In this document: piece after piece, positions 1 to 4,675 of the stretch
Layout: the number at the start of each line of letters is the position of its first letter
How positions within the stretch are numbered: position 1 is the stretch's first letter
Origin: Pseudomonadota bacterium
GTDB lineage: Bacteria > Pseudomonadota > Gammaproteobacteria > Burkholderiales > Thiobacillaceae
Length of the DNA: 6,011 nt
Direction: 5' to 3'
Assembly (NCBI GenBank): GCA_021802595.1
Contig: JAJZRT010000251.1
Location: forward strand, 1-6,011
Notes under the pieces: generated by a model
Told to the model about the DNA's origin: nothing
Database searches by the model: none
The model's input: the letters and a program-made list of their open reading frames with translations, nothing else
Made by a program: the position numbers and the translations under genes

Positions 1-542
1 CAGGCCTGATCCTTGATGCGGGGGAAGATGCGCTCGGCCAGGCGTACCGCGGCGGCGGCCATCGACACCGAGTTGGCGCCGATTTCGGTACTGGTGCGCA
101 CTTCCTTGGCGACCGAGAAGGTGCGCTGGAAGAGCTTGTGCAGCAACAGGCCGAGGGTGCCGGCTTCCTCGGCGGCCTGAACTGCCTGTTTCATCTGGCC
201 GAGGATCTGTGTTTCGCCAAGCACCATCGAATCGAGGCCGGCGGCGACGCGGAAGGCATGCTGGGCCGCCTGCTCGCGCGGCAGCGTGTACAGGTAGGGC
301 GCAAGTTCGCGCCGCTCGATGTGGTGGAAGTCGGCCAGCCATTGCGCCACGGCCTCGGGGGAGGGCGTGTTGACATACAGTTCGGTGCGGTTGCAGGTCG
401 ACAGGATGGCGACTTCGGAGGCGCGCTGGCTCTGGGTCAGTTCGTGCAGCGCCTCCACCAGCTTTTCGGGGCCGAAGGCCACCTGCTCGCGGATCGCGAG
501 CGGTGCTGTGTGATGATTGACCCCGAGGGTGAGAAGCTGCAT
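1..542 (-). CDS. hemA: Glutamyl-tRNA reductase, N-terminal 180 residues (3' end cut by window edge)
   Basis: HemA reduces glutamyl-tRNA(Glu) with NADPH to glutamate-1-semialdehyde. This is the first committed step of C5-pathway tetrapyrrole synthesis, which feeds haem and siroheme. I translated the minus strand from the ATG at 542-540. It opens [19 protein letters not shown] and has the active-site signature STCNRTELY at residues 48-56, with catalytic Cys50 and Arg52. The next conserved block is [22 protein letters not shown] (positions 96-117), followed by [13 protein letters not shown] (133-145). All are hallmarks of the catalytic domain. The family is about 415-430 residues long, so the NADPH-binding and dimerisation domains lie beyond base 1. 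The gene starts 50 bases after the dioxygenase stop on the same strand. No good Shine-Dalgarno precedes the ATG, but the conserved N-terminus fixes the start. Its product also supplies the siroheme pathway used by DsrAB, though hemA is a housekeeping gene and the proximity may be incidental. Confidence 0.96.
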   Translation of the reverse strand, partial: MQLLTLGVNHHTAPLAIREQVAFGPEKLVEALHELTQSQRASEVAILSTCNRTELYVNTPSPEAVAQWLADFHHIERRELAPYLYTLPREQAAQHAFRVAAGLDSMVLGETQILGQMKQAVQAAEEAGTLGLLLHKLFQRTFSVAKEVRTSTEIGANSVSMAAAAVRLAERIFPRIKDQA

Positions 543-572
543 ACGGCAGGTGGCCGAAAAACGAAGACCGCT

Positions 573-578
573 ATTTTA
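573..578 (-). promoter_or_regulatory. Candidate -10 element for hemA
   Basis: In the 50-base gap upstream of hemA the minus strand reads TTAAAATAG in otherwise GC-rich sequence. TAAAAT matches five of six bases of the sigma-70 -10 consensus and lies about 31 bases before the ATG. No convincing -35 box lies 17 bases upstream, where the sequence runs into the end of the dioxygenase gene. hemA may have its own promoter here, or it may simply be read through from the upstream genes. Confidence 0.3.
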
Positions 579-592
579 ACCGCTCCCGCCCG

Positions 593-1492
593 CTACTGCG
601 GACGCGCGGGAAAATGCAGGCGGTCGTAGTAGCGCCCGCGATAGAGAAGGCGACGGTGGCCGGGCGAATCGGAGAACCCGTTGCGGGTGTGCAGCACGTT
701 ATTGCAGATGAGGCCCATGCCGGGGGCGAGGCGGGCGGTGAGCAGATATTCGGAACTGGCGAGGATGTCGGCGAGCGTCTTCACCGCGGCCTGGGTCACG
801 GGATCGTCTTTCCATACGATCGAGCGCGTGCGCGCGGTATAACGCATGACGAGGAAGCCTTTGGCCGGGTCGACCGCGAACACTGGCCCGCTCTGCTCCG
901 GACGGGCGACGTTGTCCTCGTCCATGCGCGCGGGGATCGTCATCGCGTCCGGCTGCATCAGCGCTGCGACATAGTCGGGATTGGTGTCGCGCAGTTGGAC
1001 GTAGGCGATTTCATGGTCCAGCAGCGCGTTCTCGCCGCCGTTCTCGGCGTCCTGCGCACAGTGCAGCGTCATGCCGAGGATACGGCGGTCGAGGGCGTTG
1101 TAGTAGCCGTCGGTATGCCAGTTGATCGGCTTGTGCGTGTAGGGGATGAAGTCGCCGCGCACGCCGCTGCCTGTGTCGTCGGCCGGCGTGATCGACGACA
1201 GGCCATCCTCGTCAGCGAGGTAGTTGCCTTCCAGCCGCATGAGACCCAGCTGCTGGCCGAGCCGTTTCGGGATCGACTTGTCGGCGGCAGGCAGATGCGG
1301 CGCGCTGTAGATCGCCATGTTGGCACGCGTGCAGCGGTCCTCCAGCGCGGCGAACTCGGCCGGCACCAGATGGCGCGGGTCGGTCAGCGGCACGATCAGT
1401 TCGTCGACGCTGCGCGGATACGCGGCGAGTTTGGCGTTGCGCCAGGCGCGGTAGCCGGTTTCGTTGGCAAGATCGAAGGGCGACACAGCCAA
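593..1492 (-). CDS. TauD/TfdA-family Fe(II)/2-oxoglutarate-dependent dioxygenase
   Basis: This is a non-haem iron oxygenase that couples 2-oxoglutarate decarboxylation to substrate oxidation; the substrate is unknown. The 299-residue product has the family's iron-binding facial triad: W125-H126-T127-D128 supplies the HxD pair and H268 (VLHTRNGF) the distal histidine. R280/R281 in GHRRLLYRGRYYD are candidates for the arginine that binds 2-oxoglutarate. Length and motif spacing match the TauD superfamily (about 280-300 residues). The start is uncertain. The longest reading uses TTG at 1492-1490, with a GGA 7 bases before it. A GTG two codons later (1486-1484) is the alternative and would give 297 residues. 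The stop of the 206-aa gene is only 3 bases upstream of the TTG, so the two are probably co-transcribed. TauD releases sulfite from taurine, which would suit a sulfur locus, but many superfamily members do unrelated chemistry. The specific substrate should not be inferred. Confidence 0.88.
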   Translation of the reverse strand: MAVSPFDLANETGYRAWRNAKLAAYPRSVDELIVPLTDPRHLVPAEFAALEDRCTRANMAIYSAPHLPAADKSIPKRLGQQLGLMRLEGNYLADEDGLSSITPADDTGSGVRGDFIPYTHKPINWHTDGYYNALDRRILGMTLHCAQDAENGGENALLDHEIAYVQLRDTNPDYVAALMQPDAMTIPARMDEDNVARPEQSGPVFAVDPAKGFLVMRYTARTRSIVWKDDPVTQAAVKTLADILASSEYLLTARLAPGMGLICNNVLHTRNGFSDSPGHRRLLYRGRYYDRLHFPARPQ

Positions 1493-1495
1493 AAT

Positions 1496-2116
1496 TTATT
1501 CCGGCGGCAACATGTCGGGCGAGCCGAAGCCGCGCTTGACCGGCGCGTCGGACAGCAGGCCCTTGAAGCTCTTCCTCACCGTGCCCATCATCTCGGGCAT
1601 CTCGATGTCCATGATCTGGTCCATGATCCAGGTCTTGTCGTTGTCGCCCATTTCCTCGCGGACCTGCAGGCCGAGGAAACGCAGCGCGGGGAAGCTGGCC
1701 TTCTCGTCGTCGGGGAACTCGAACTCGGCATAGTCGGCGAAACGGCGGTTGAGAAAATCGATGAACTCCGCCTTGAAATTGCGGCTGGGGTCGGGGCCGA
1801 CCACGCTGATGATGTTCTCTTCCATCACTTCGCCGAGCCGGTTGGCGACCGCCTGCAGCACCGCGACGCGGCGCTCCGGCGTCAGCGTGGCGTAAGCCAT
1901 GCGGTCGCAGTAATGCACCAGGAAGGCGAGGAACTCGGCGATCAGCTTGAAGCCGCGCGCCGGGGTGATGATGTCGTAGTTCTCGCGGCCGAGGTTGTCG
2001 ACGGCCTTGTCGGCCACGCGCCAGGTCGTGGTGGCGACGGCGCCGGCGATTTCCTCGGCGCTGCGCTCGCCGTCCTTCTTGAACCAGACAGTTTTGACAC
2101 GGATGGGCATGGCCAT
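1496..2116 (-). CDS. Conserved-looking protein of unknown function, 206 aa
   Basis: I do not recognise a characterised family. The start is the ATG at 2116-2114. AGGAG on the minus strand (2128-2124) ends 7 bases before it, inside the last codons of the rhodanese gene, whose stop is only 2 bases upstream. This gives tight translational linkage. A second Met two codons on (2110) has worse spacing. The protein has no signal peptide or obvious membrane span and looks largely alpha-helical and acidic. Recognisable segments are PIRVKTVWFKKDGE (4-17), a helix with EFLAFLVHYCDRMAYATLTP (61-80), FADYAEFEF (126-134), LRFLGLQVREEM (145-156) and KTWIMDQIMDIEMPEMM (161-177). The C-terminus is short and proline/glycine-rich. 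From memory, similar proteins are widespread as hypothetical proteins in Betaproteobacteria. Placement between a sulfurtransferase and a dioxygenase suggests a cytoplasmic accessory or regulatory role, but nothing in the sequence shows it. Confidence 0.88.
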   Translation of the reverse strand: MAMPIRVKTVWFKKDGERSAEEIAGAVATTTWRVADKAVDNLGRENYDIITPARGFKLIAEFLAFLVHYCDRMAYATLTPERRVAVLQAVANRLGEVMEENIISVVGPDPSRNFKAEFIDFLNRRFADYAEFEFPDDEKASFPALRFLGLQVREEMGDNDKTWIMDQIMDIEMPEMMGTVRKSFKGLLSDAPVKRGFGSPDMLPPE

Positions 2117-2118
2117 GG

Positions 2119-2967
2119 CTATTCTCCTGTGGCGACGGGACGGGCGGGATCGGTGATCCACTCGCTCCACGAGCCGGGGTAAAGGCGTGAACCGGGAAGG
2201 CCGGCGATTTCCATCGCCAGGATGTTGTGGCAGGCGGTGACGCCTGAGCCGCACATGTGGATCACCTGCCAGGCAGGCTTGCCCTTGAGCAGGGCCTGGT
2301 AGTTTTCGCGCAGTGCTTCCGGCGGCAGGAAGGTGCCGTCGACGTCGAGATTTTCATCGAATTGATAGTTGACCGCGCCTGGCACATGGCCGGCCACCGG
2401 GTCGAGCGGTTCGAACTCGCCGGTGAAGCGGCGATCCGGGCGTGCATCGAGGATCAGTTGCGCACCGGTCTGCGACGCGTGCAGCACTTCGGACGCCGTT
2501 ACGATCTGGGTCGGCTCGGGCAGGCAGGCGCATGCGCCCCGGTGCAGCGCCGGGGTCTCGGCATCGACCGGGCGCTTCTCGCGCGTCCATTTTGGGTAAC
2601 CGCCGTCCAGCAGGGCAACGCCGGGGTGACCGAGCCAGCGCAGCATCCACCATAGCCGTCCGGCCATGGCGCCGTAGCTGTCGTCGTAAACCACGACCTG
2701 CTTGTTGACTCCGACGCCCCACTGGCACAGCTTTTCGGTCAGCACGCGAGGGTCTGGCAGGGGGTGGCGACCGGTGGTTTCACCGACAGGGGCGGACAGG
2801 TCGTCGTTCAGGTGCACGTAGCGAGCACCCGGAATATGTGCTTTCGCGTAAGCCTGACGACCTGCCCCGGGGTCGGTGAGGGTGAAGCGGCAGTCGAGGA
2901 CCACCCAGTTGGGGTCATCCAGATGCGCGGCCAGGTCTTCAGTGGTGACGAGGGTATTGGAGAACAT
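2119..2967 (-). CDS. Two-domain rhodanese sulfurtransferase (3-mercaptopyruvate / thiosulfate sulfurtransferase type)
   Basis: The enzyme moves sulfane sulfur from a donor (thiosulfate or 3-mercaptopyruvate) to an acceptor through a cysteine persulfide. Read from the ATG at 2967-2965, it is 282 residues, the usual length for tandem rhodaneses. The N-terminal, structurally inactive domain (about 8-125) carries VVLDCRF (22-28), HIPGARYVHL (44-53), VVVYDD (91-96), RLWWMLRWLGH (104-114) and LLDGGYPKW (119-127). The C-terminal domain (about 155-280) carries ILDARPDRRFTGE (172-184) and GHVPGAVN (193-200). It also has the active-site loop CGSGVTA at 239-245, with catalytic Cys239. A CG[S/T]GV[T] loop resembles mercaptopyruvate sulfurtransferases (SseA type) more than CRKGVT thiosulfate rhodaneses. 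An in-frame upstream start at 3042 would put 25 extra non-conserved residues through the hairpin at 3005-3032, so I reject it. No strong ribosome site precedes the chosen ATG. In this locus it could supply persulfide to the DsrE/TusA/DsrC relay, which is inference. Confidence 0.93.
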   Translation of the reverse strand: MFSNTLVTTEDLAAHLDDPNWVVLDCRFTLTDPGAGRQAYAKAHIPGARYVHLNDDLSAPVGETTGRHPLPDPRVLTEKLCQWGVGVNKQVVVYDDSYGAMAGRLWWMLRWLGHPGVALLDGGYPKWTREKRPVDAETPALHRGACACLPEPTQIVTASEVLHASQTGAQLILDARPDRRFTGEFEPLDPVAGHVPGAVNYQFDENLDVDGTFLPPEALRENYQALLKGKPAWQVIHMCGSGVTACHNILAMEIAGLPGSRLYPGSWSEWITDPARPVATGE

Positions 2968-3000
2968 TGCGTGAAGCCGTGTGATAAGAACTTCGAAATG

Positions 3001-3032
3001 TAAAGCGGGCAGCGGGTTCAGCCGCTGCCCGC
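3001..3032 (-). terminator. Strong GC hairpin after the DsrC-like gene, possible rho-independent terminator or attenuator
   Basis: An exact 11-bp inverted repeat (GCGGGCAGCGG at 3005-3015, CCGCTGCCCGC at 3022-3032) encloses a 6-base loop. On the minus strand the stem is followed by TTTACATTT, a short interrupted U tract, so termination may be only partial. It starts 26 bases past the DsrC-like stop and lies 37 bases before the rhodanese ATG. It therefore separates the three-gene unit next to dsrA from the rhodanese unit, and could set unequal expression of the two. Confidence 0.6.
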
Positions 3033-3057
3033 CCTGACACATGGCGACCGACGGCGA

Positions 3058-3390
3058 TCAGTAGCCGCCCTTGCCGTAGGGCTTGGTCAGGCCGGCGACG
3101 CGGCAGCCCTGGCGAGCCGGCTGGTTCGGGAAGAGCTCGTACAGCTTCTTCTTCCAGTCCACGCCTTCGTGCAGTTCTTCCAGTTCGGCGACCATGTTGC
3201 GGAAATTGGGGGTGTGGCCGTCTTCCTTGTACTTGTCGCGCAGGTAGTTGATGACCTGCCAGTGCTCGTCGGTCAGCGTGATCTTTTCGTTGGCGGCGAT
3301 TACCGGGGGTACGTCGTCGCTGAAATTGGCTTCCAGCAGGAAGTCCTCTTCGCCGGTTTCCAGTTCTTCGCCGTTCACAACATAAGACAT
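3058..3390 (-). CDS. DsrC/TusE-family protein lacking the penultimate cysteine
   Basis: DsrC proteins carry sulfur on a flexible C-terminal arm and present it as persulfide or trisulfide to DsrAB; TusE relatives serve tRNA thiolation. This 110-residue protein has the family core: MSYVVNGEELETGEEDFLLE (1-20), LTDEHWQVINYLRDKYKEDGHTPNFR (39-64) and LYELFPNQPARQGCRVAGLTKP (83-104). True DsrC ends with two cysteines 11 residues apart, the second being penultimate (CysA). Here the inner one (CysB) is Cys96, but the CysA position is Lys107. The arm then continues GGY, two residues longer than usual. TusE shows the opposite pattern, keeping only CysA. The protein therefore probably cannot form the CysA-CysB trisulfide of the normal dsr cycle. 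A regulatory or single-cysteine carrier role is inferred. The start is well supported by AAAGGAG (3402-3396) 5 bases before the ATG. The Cas6-like stop is 27 bases upstream. Confidence 0.93.
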   Translation of the reverse strand: MSYVVNGEELETGEEDFLLEANFSDDVPPVIAANEKITLTDEHWQVINYLRDKYKEDGHTPNFRNMVAELEELHEGVDWKKKLYELFPNQPARQGCRVAGLTKPYGKGGY

Positions 3391-3417
3391 GATTGCTCCT
3401 TTCGGGTTGGGGTTGAG

Positions 3418-4077
3418 TTAAAGAATCGCCGGCACGACCGGCGCAATGGATTTGTGCGGGATGAATATCCCGCAGCCCAGCAAACGGTTGCGTCCCATGC
3501 CTTCATCCTGCAGCTGCAGGGATTTGTGCGGCGGTACGTCATGCAGCATCAGGCTGTAGCCATGCAGCGTGCCGGACGCACTTTGCAGGGTCTGCTGCTT
3601 GCCGCAGATGAAACCGCAACGCAACTGGAAATGACCATCCAGTTCACACATCACATCCTGCACGAATTGTTCTTCAGTGGTGCTGCCGGTGTCAACGAAA
3701 TGCGCATAGATATTGGCGAACGGGCTGAACTCGCGGGTCTTGAAACTGCCGATCTGCAGAGTGTGCCCGTCCAGGTCGAGTGTCTGTCCGACCAACCGCT
3801 GCATGTCATCCACCCGCGTCTTGGGTACGCGCAGGAACAACTTGGTGCGCCGGTTGATGTTCAGCGTGGCGTCACCGCTGTTGGTCTCGGCGCCTTTCAG
3901 ATGCTGGATCCCCGTTCCGCTGTCTTCGCCCAGCCACGGCAGCAGGCGTTGCAGCGCGTCGGTCAGCATCTGCGCATTCTCGGCCGGGATGGCGGTGCCG
4001 GCCAGGTCGAACTGCAGATCGATCTGATGGGGTACATACGCCTCAGGCTTGTTTTCCGGCCAGCCTGCCCAGTTCAT
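3418..4077 (-). CDS. Cas6/Cmx6-like protein (type I-MYXAN Cas6 family resemblance), no CRISPR context
   Basis: Cas6 proteins are RAMP-fold endoribonucleases that bind and cut CRISPR repeat hairpins. By recall, this 219-residue protein resembles the Cmx6/Cas6-MYXAN subfamily. It has an N-terminal strand IDLQFDLAG (19-27), the segment LLPWL (45-49), LNINRRTKLFLRVPKTRVDD (72-91) and NIYAHFV (112-118). The C-terminal block GYSLMLHDVPPHKSLQLQDEGMGRNRLLGCGIFIPHKSI spans 173-211 and includes the glycine-rich loop typical of RAMP proteins. Where CRISPR-linked relatives have a 'DH' pair (my recollection), this protein reads AEN at 32-34, so the candidate catalytic histidine may be missing. The ATG at 4077-4075 overlaps the 73-aa gene's TGA as ATGA, with GGGAG 7 bases upstream (4089-4085). 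A 17-residue longer reading from 4128 runs into the 73-aa gene and is less likely. The window has no repeat array or other cas gene. An RNA-binding role outside CRISPR is inferred. Confidence 0.82.
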   Translation of the reverse strand: MNWAGWPENKPEAYVPHQIDLQFDLAGTAIPAENAQMLTDALQRLLPWLGEDSGTGIQHLKGAETNSGDATLNINRRTKLFLRVPKTRVDDMQRLVGQTLDLDGHTLQIGSFKTREFSPFANIYAHFVDTGSTTEEQFVQDVMCELDGHFQLRCGFICGKQQTLQSASGTLHGYSLMLHDVPPHKSLQLQDEGMGRNRLLGCGIFIPHKSIAPVVPAIL

Positions 4078-4295
4078 GGCGCGTCTCCCCCATGCGCTTT
4101 TGCCCAGGACTGCATCAATTCGGCCCACTTCTGCGCGCTGACGGGGTCGACATCGAAAATGGTAAAGCGCTTGTTTTCACGGATGCGGATGCGCAAAAAC
4201 GGTACGCCGCCTGACTCGTGGGTCAGATGCTGGAATTCGATCTCCTGACCCCCAAAGGGGAGCCGCATCTTGTCTAGTGGGGTGATCTCAGGCAT
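4074..4295 (-). CDS. Small protein of unknown function, 73 aa
   Basis: A short gene directly upstream of, and translationally coupled to, the Cas6-like gene: its TGA (4076-4074) overlaps the next ATG. The product has the look of a conserved small cytoplasmic domain, with a beta-rich first half (MRLPFGGQEIEFQHLTHES, 10-28; FLRIRIRENKRFTIFDVDP, 33-51) and a short amphipathic helix (AQKWAELMQSWAKA, 54-67). It has no cysteine, signal peptide or membrane span. From memory it resembles small 'hypothetical' proteins of the DUF6967 kind, in which an ESG...RIRI...RFT...D pattern recurs, but I cannot verify this. The ribosome-binding site is weak (GAG about 5 bases before the ATG). Coupling implies it is made in fixed ratio with the Cas6-like protein and may be its partner. 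Confidence 0.78.
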   Translation of the reverse strand: MPEITPLDKMRLPFGGQEIEFQHLTHESGGVPFLRIRIRENKRFTIFDVDPVSAQKWAELMQSWAKAHGGDAP

Positions 4296-4356
4296 GGAAT
4301 CTCGATCCGGGTTGCTTCTGCTTCAATTTGATATGAATGGGTTGCCCTGGCAGCCC

Positions 4357-4371
4357 AAGCAAACCTTGCTT
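4357..4371. repeat. Perfect inverted repeat AAGCAA-ACC-TTGCTT, possible operator
   Basis: Two perfect 6-base arms separated by 3 bases. The right arm coincides with the candidate -35 box of the dsrA promoter, so a dimeric regulator binding here would be expected to affect dsrA transcription. Next to it, GGGTTGC (4339-4345) and GCAGCCC (4350-4356) form another 7-pair dyad with one G-T pair, and GGGTTGC also occurs at 4309-4315, exactly 30 bases earlier. No specific regulator can be named. Confidence 0.35.
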
Positions 4372-4393
4372 TAGTGGGGACGATGCGTAAAAT
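4366..4393 (+). promoter_or_regulatory. Candidate sigma-70 promoter for dsrA
   Basis: TTGCTT (4366-4371) and TAAAAT (4388-4393) are 16 bases apart. The -10 matches five of six consensus bases and the -35 three of six. Initiation near 4400 would give a leader of roughly 275 bases containing all three downstream stem-loops. The AT-rich stretch at 4424-4452 (TTGCAA then TATCGA, 17 apart) is a weaker alternative that would also include them. Confidence 0.35.
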
Positions 4394-4468
4394 TTCAACC
4401 CTGCTCAGTGCATGGGCTTGCGTTTGCAACAATATTTTAATACTCTTATCGATTCCTGTGGCGGACAC

Positions 4469-4503
4469 GTAATGTCTCACCCTTTGCCAGGATGAGGCAT
4501 TAC
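4469..4503 (+). other. Stem-loop A in the presumed dsrA leader
   Basis: GTAATGTCTCA (4469-4479) pairs with TGAGGCATTAC (4493-4503) over 11 positions, one of them a G-U pair on the RNA. After one C-A mismatch, CCT (4481-4483) pairs with AGG (4489-4491), closing a 5-base loop TTGCC. This is far longer than typical chance dyads. It could act as an RNA structure in the dsrA leader or as a DNA palindrome. Confidence 0.5.
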
Positions 4504-4513
4504 CGCATTGGGG

Positions 4514-4569
4514 AAATTGATCTACTCCTTATGGGTAGGTTTGGACCTACCGCGATGGAGTAATCGTTT
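4514..4569 (+). other. Stem-loop B in the presumed dsrA leader, with a competing pairing
   Basis: The apical helix is GGTAGGT (4534-4540) with ACCTACC (4545-4551) around a TTGG loop. Below a 5x5 internal loop, TACTCC (4523-4528) pairs with GGAGTA (4557-4562). After a bulged C, GAT (4519-4521) pairs with ATC (4563-4565), and AAA (4514-4516) can pair with TTT (4567-4569). That is about 20 pairs in 56 bases, and the 3' side ends in a TTTT run (4567-4570). A second perfect pairing, ATGGGTA (4531-4537) with TACCCAT (4570-4576), shares bases with the apical helix and cannot coexist with it. Confidence 0.5.
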
Positions 4570-4592
4570 TACCCATGAGAATGATGGTGGCG

Positions 4593-4640
4593 CAGCCGTC
4601 AACCCAATACGATGCTGGAATACCGTTGAGCTGTCGGCTG
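4593..4640 (+). other. Stem-loop C just upstream of dsrA
   Basis: CAGCCG (4593-4598) pairs with CGGCTG (4635-4640), and the adjoining TCAAC (4599-4603) pairs with GTTGA (4625-4629). Five bases (GCTGT) are bulged on the 3' side and the loop is 21 bases. It ends 22 bases before the AGGAG of dsrA. The long loop makes it weaker than the two upstream stem-loops. Confidence 0.35.
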
Positions 4641-4662
4641 GACGGGCATTTCGAAATGTTCT

Positions 4663-4667
4663 AGGAG
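4663..4667 (+). promoter_or_regulatory. Ribosome-binding site that fixes the dsrA start
   Basis: AGGAG lies 8 bases before the ATG at 4676. It selects this start over an in-frame TTG at 4508, which would add 56 residues of non-family sequence translated from the structured leader. Confidence 0.85.
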
Positions 4668-4675
4668 AGAAAACT

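Larger units (their letters stand above)
4296..4675. promoter_or_regulatory. Divergent intergenic region between the 73-aa gene and dsrA
   Basis: These 380 bases separate the minus-strand cluster from dsrA and have no convincing gene. The region is visibly more AT-rich than the flanking genes, especially around 4386-4450 (AAAATTTC, AATATTTTAATACTC). It must hold the promoters for both directions. Going right, it contains two small inverted repeats (4339-4371), a candidate dsrA promoter (4366-4393), three stem-loops (4469-4503, 4514-4569, 4593-4640) and the dsrA ribosome-binding site. Reading frames that cross it lack ribosome sites and protein-like composition. Confidence 0.75.

Noticed and set aside
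614..2182. Long plus-strand open frame of 522 codons
   Set aside because: It lies antisense to the dioxygenase, the 206-aa gene and the end of the rhodanese. Its composition (rich in V, G, A, R, H, D) is typical of the reverse complement of GC-rich coding sequence, and it shows no family motif.
2968..3042. 25-residue N-terminal extension of the rhodanese
   Set aside because: It would encode the terminator-like hairpin and does not match the usual start of tandem rhodaneses. The ATG at 2967 gives the normal length.
3169..4248. Plus-strand open frame of 359 codons
   Set aside because: It is antisense to the DsrC-like, Cas6-like and 73-aa genes, which have ribosome sites and family motifs; this frame has neither.
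4274..4480. Minus-strand 68-codon frame upstream of the 73-aa gene
   Set aside because: It starts with GTG without a ribosome site, overlaps the start of the better-supported 73-aa gene, and runs through stem-loop A. The product shows no protein-like pattern.
4508..4675. 56-residue N-terminal extension of DsrA from an in-frame TTG
   Set aside because: The DsrA family start matches the ATG at 4676, which has AGGAG 8 bases upstream. The extension would be translated from stem-loops B and C and lacks a ribosome site.
3418..4675. CRISPR array accompanying the Cas6-like gene
   Set aside because: I looked for regularly spaced direct repeats on both sides of the gene and in the intergenic region. 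There are only short inverted repeats and one 7-base direct repeat, so no array is present in the window.
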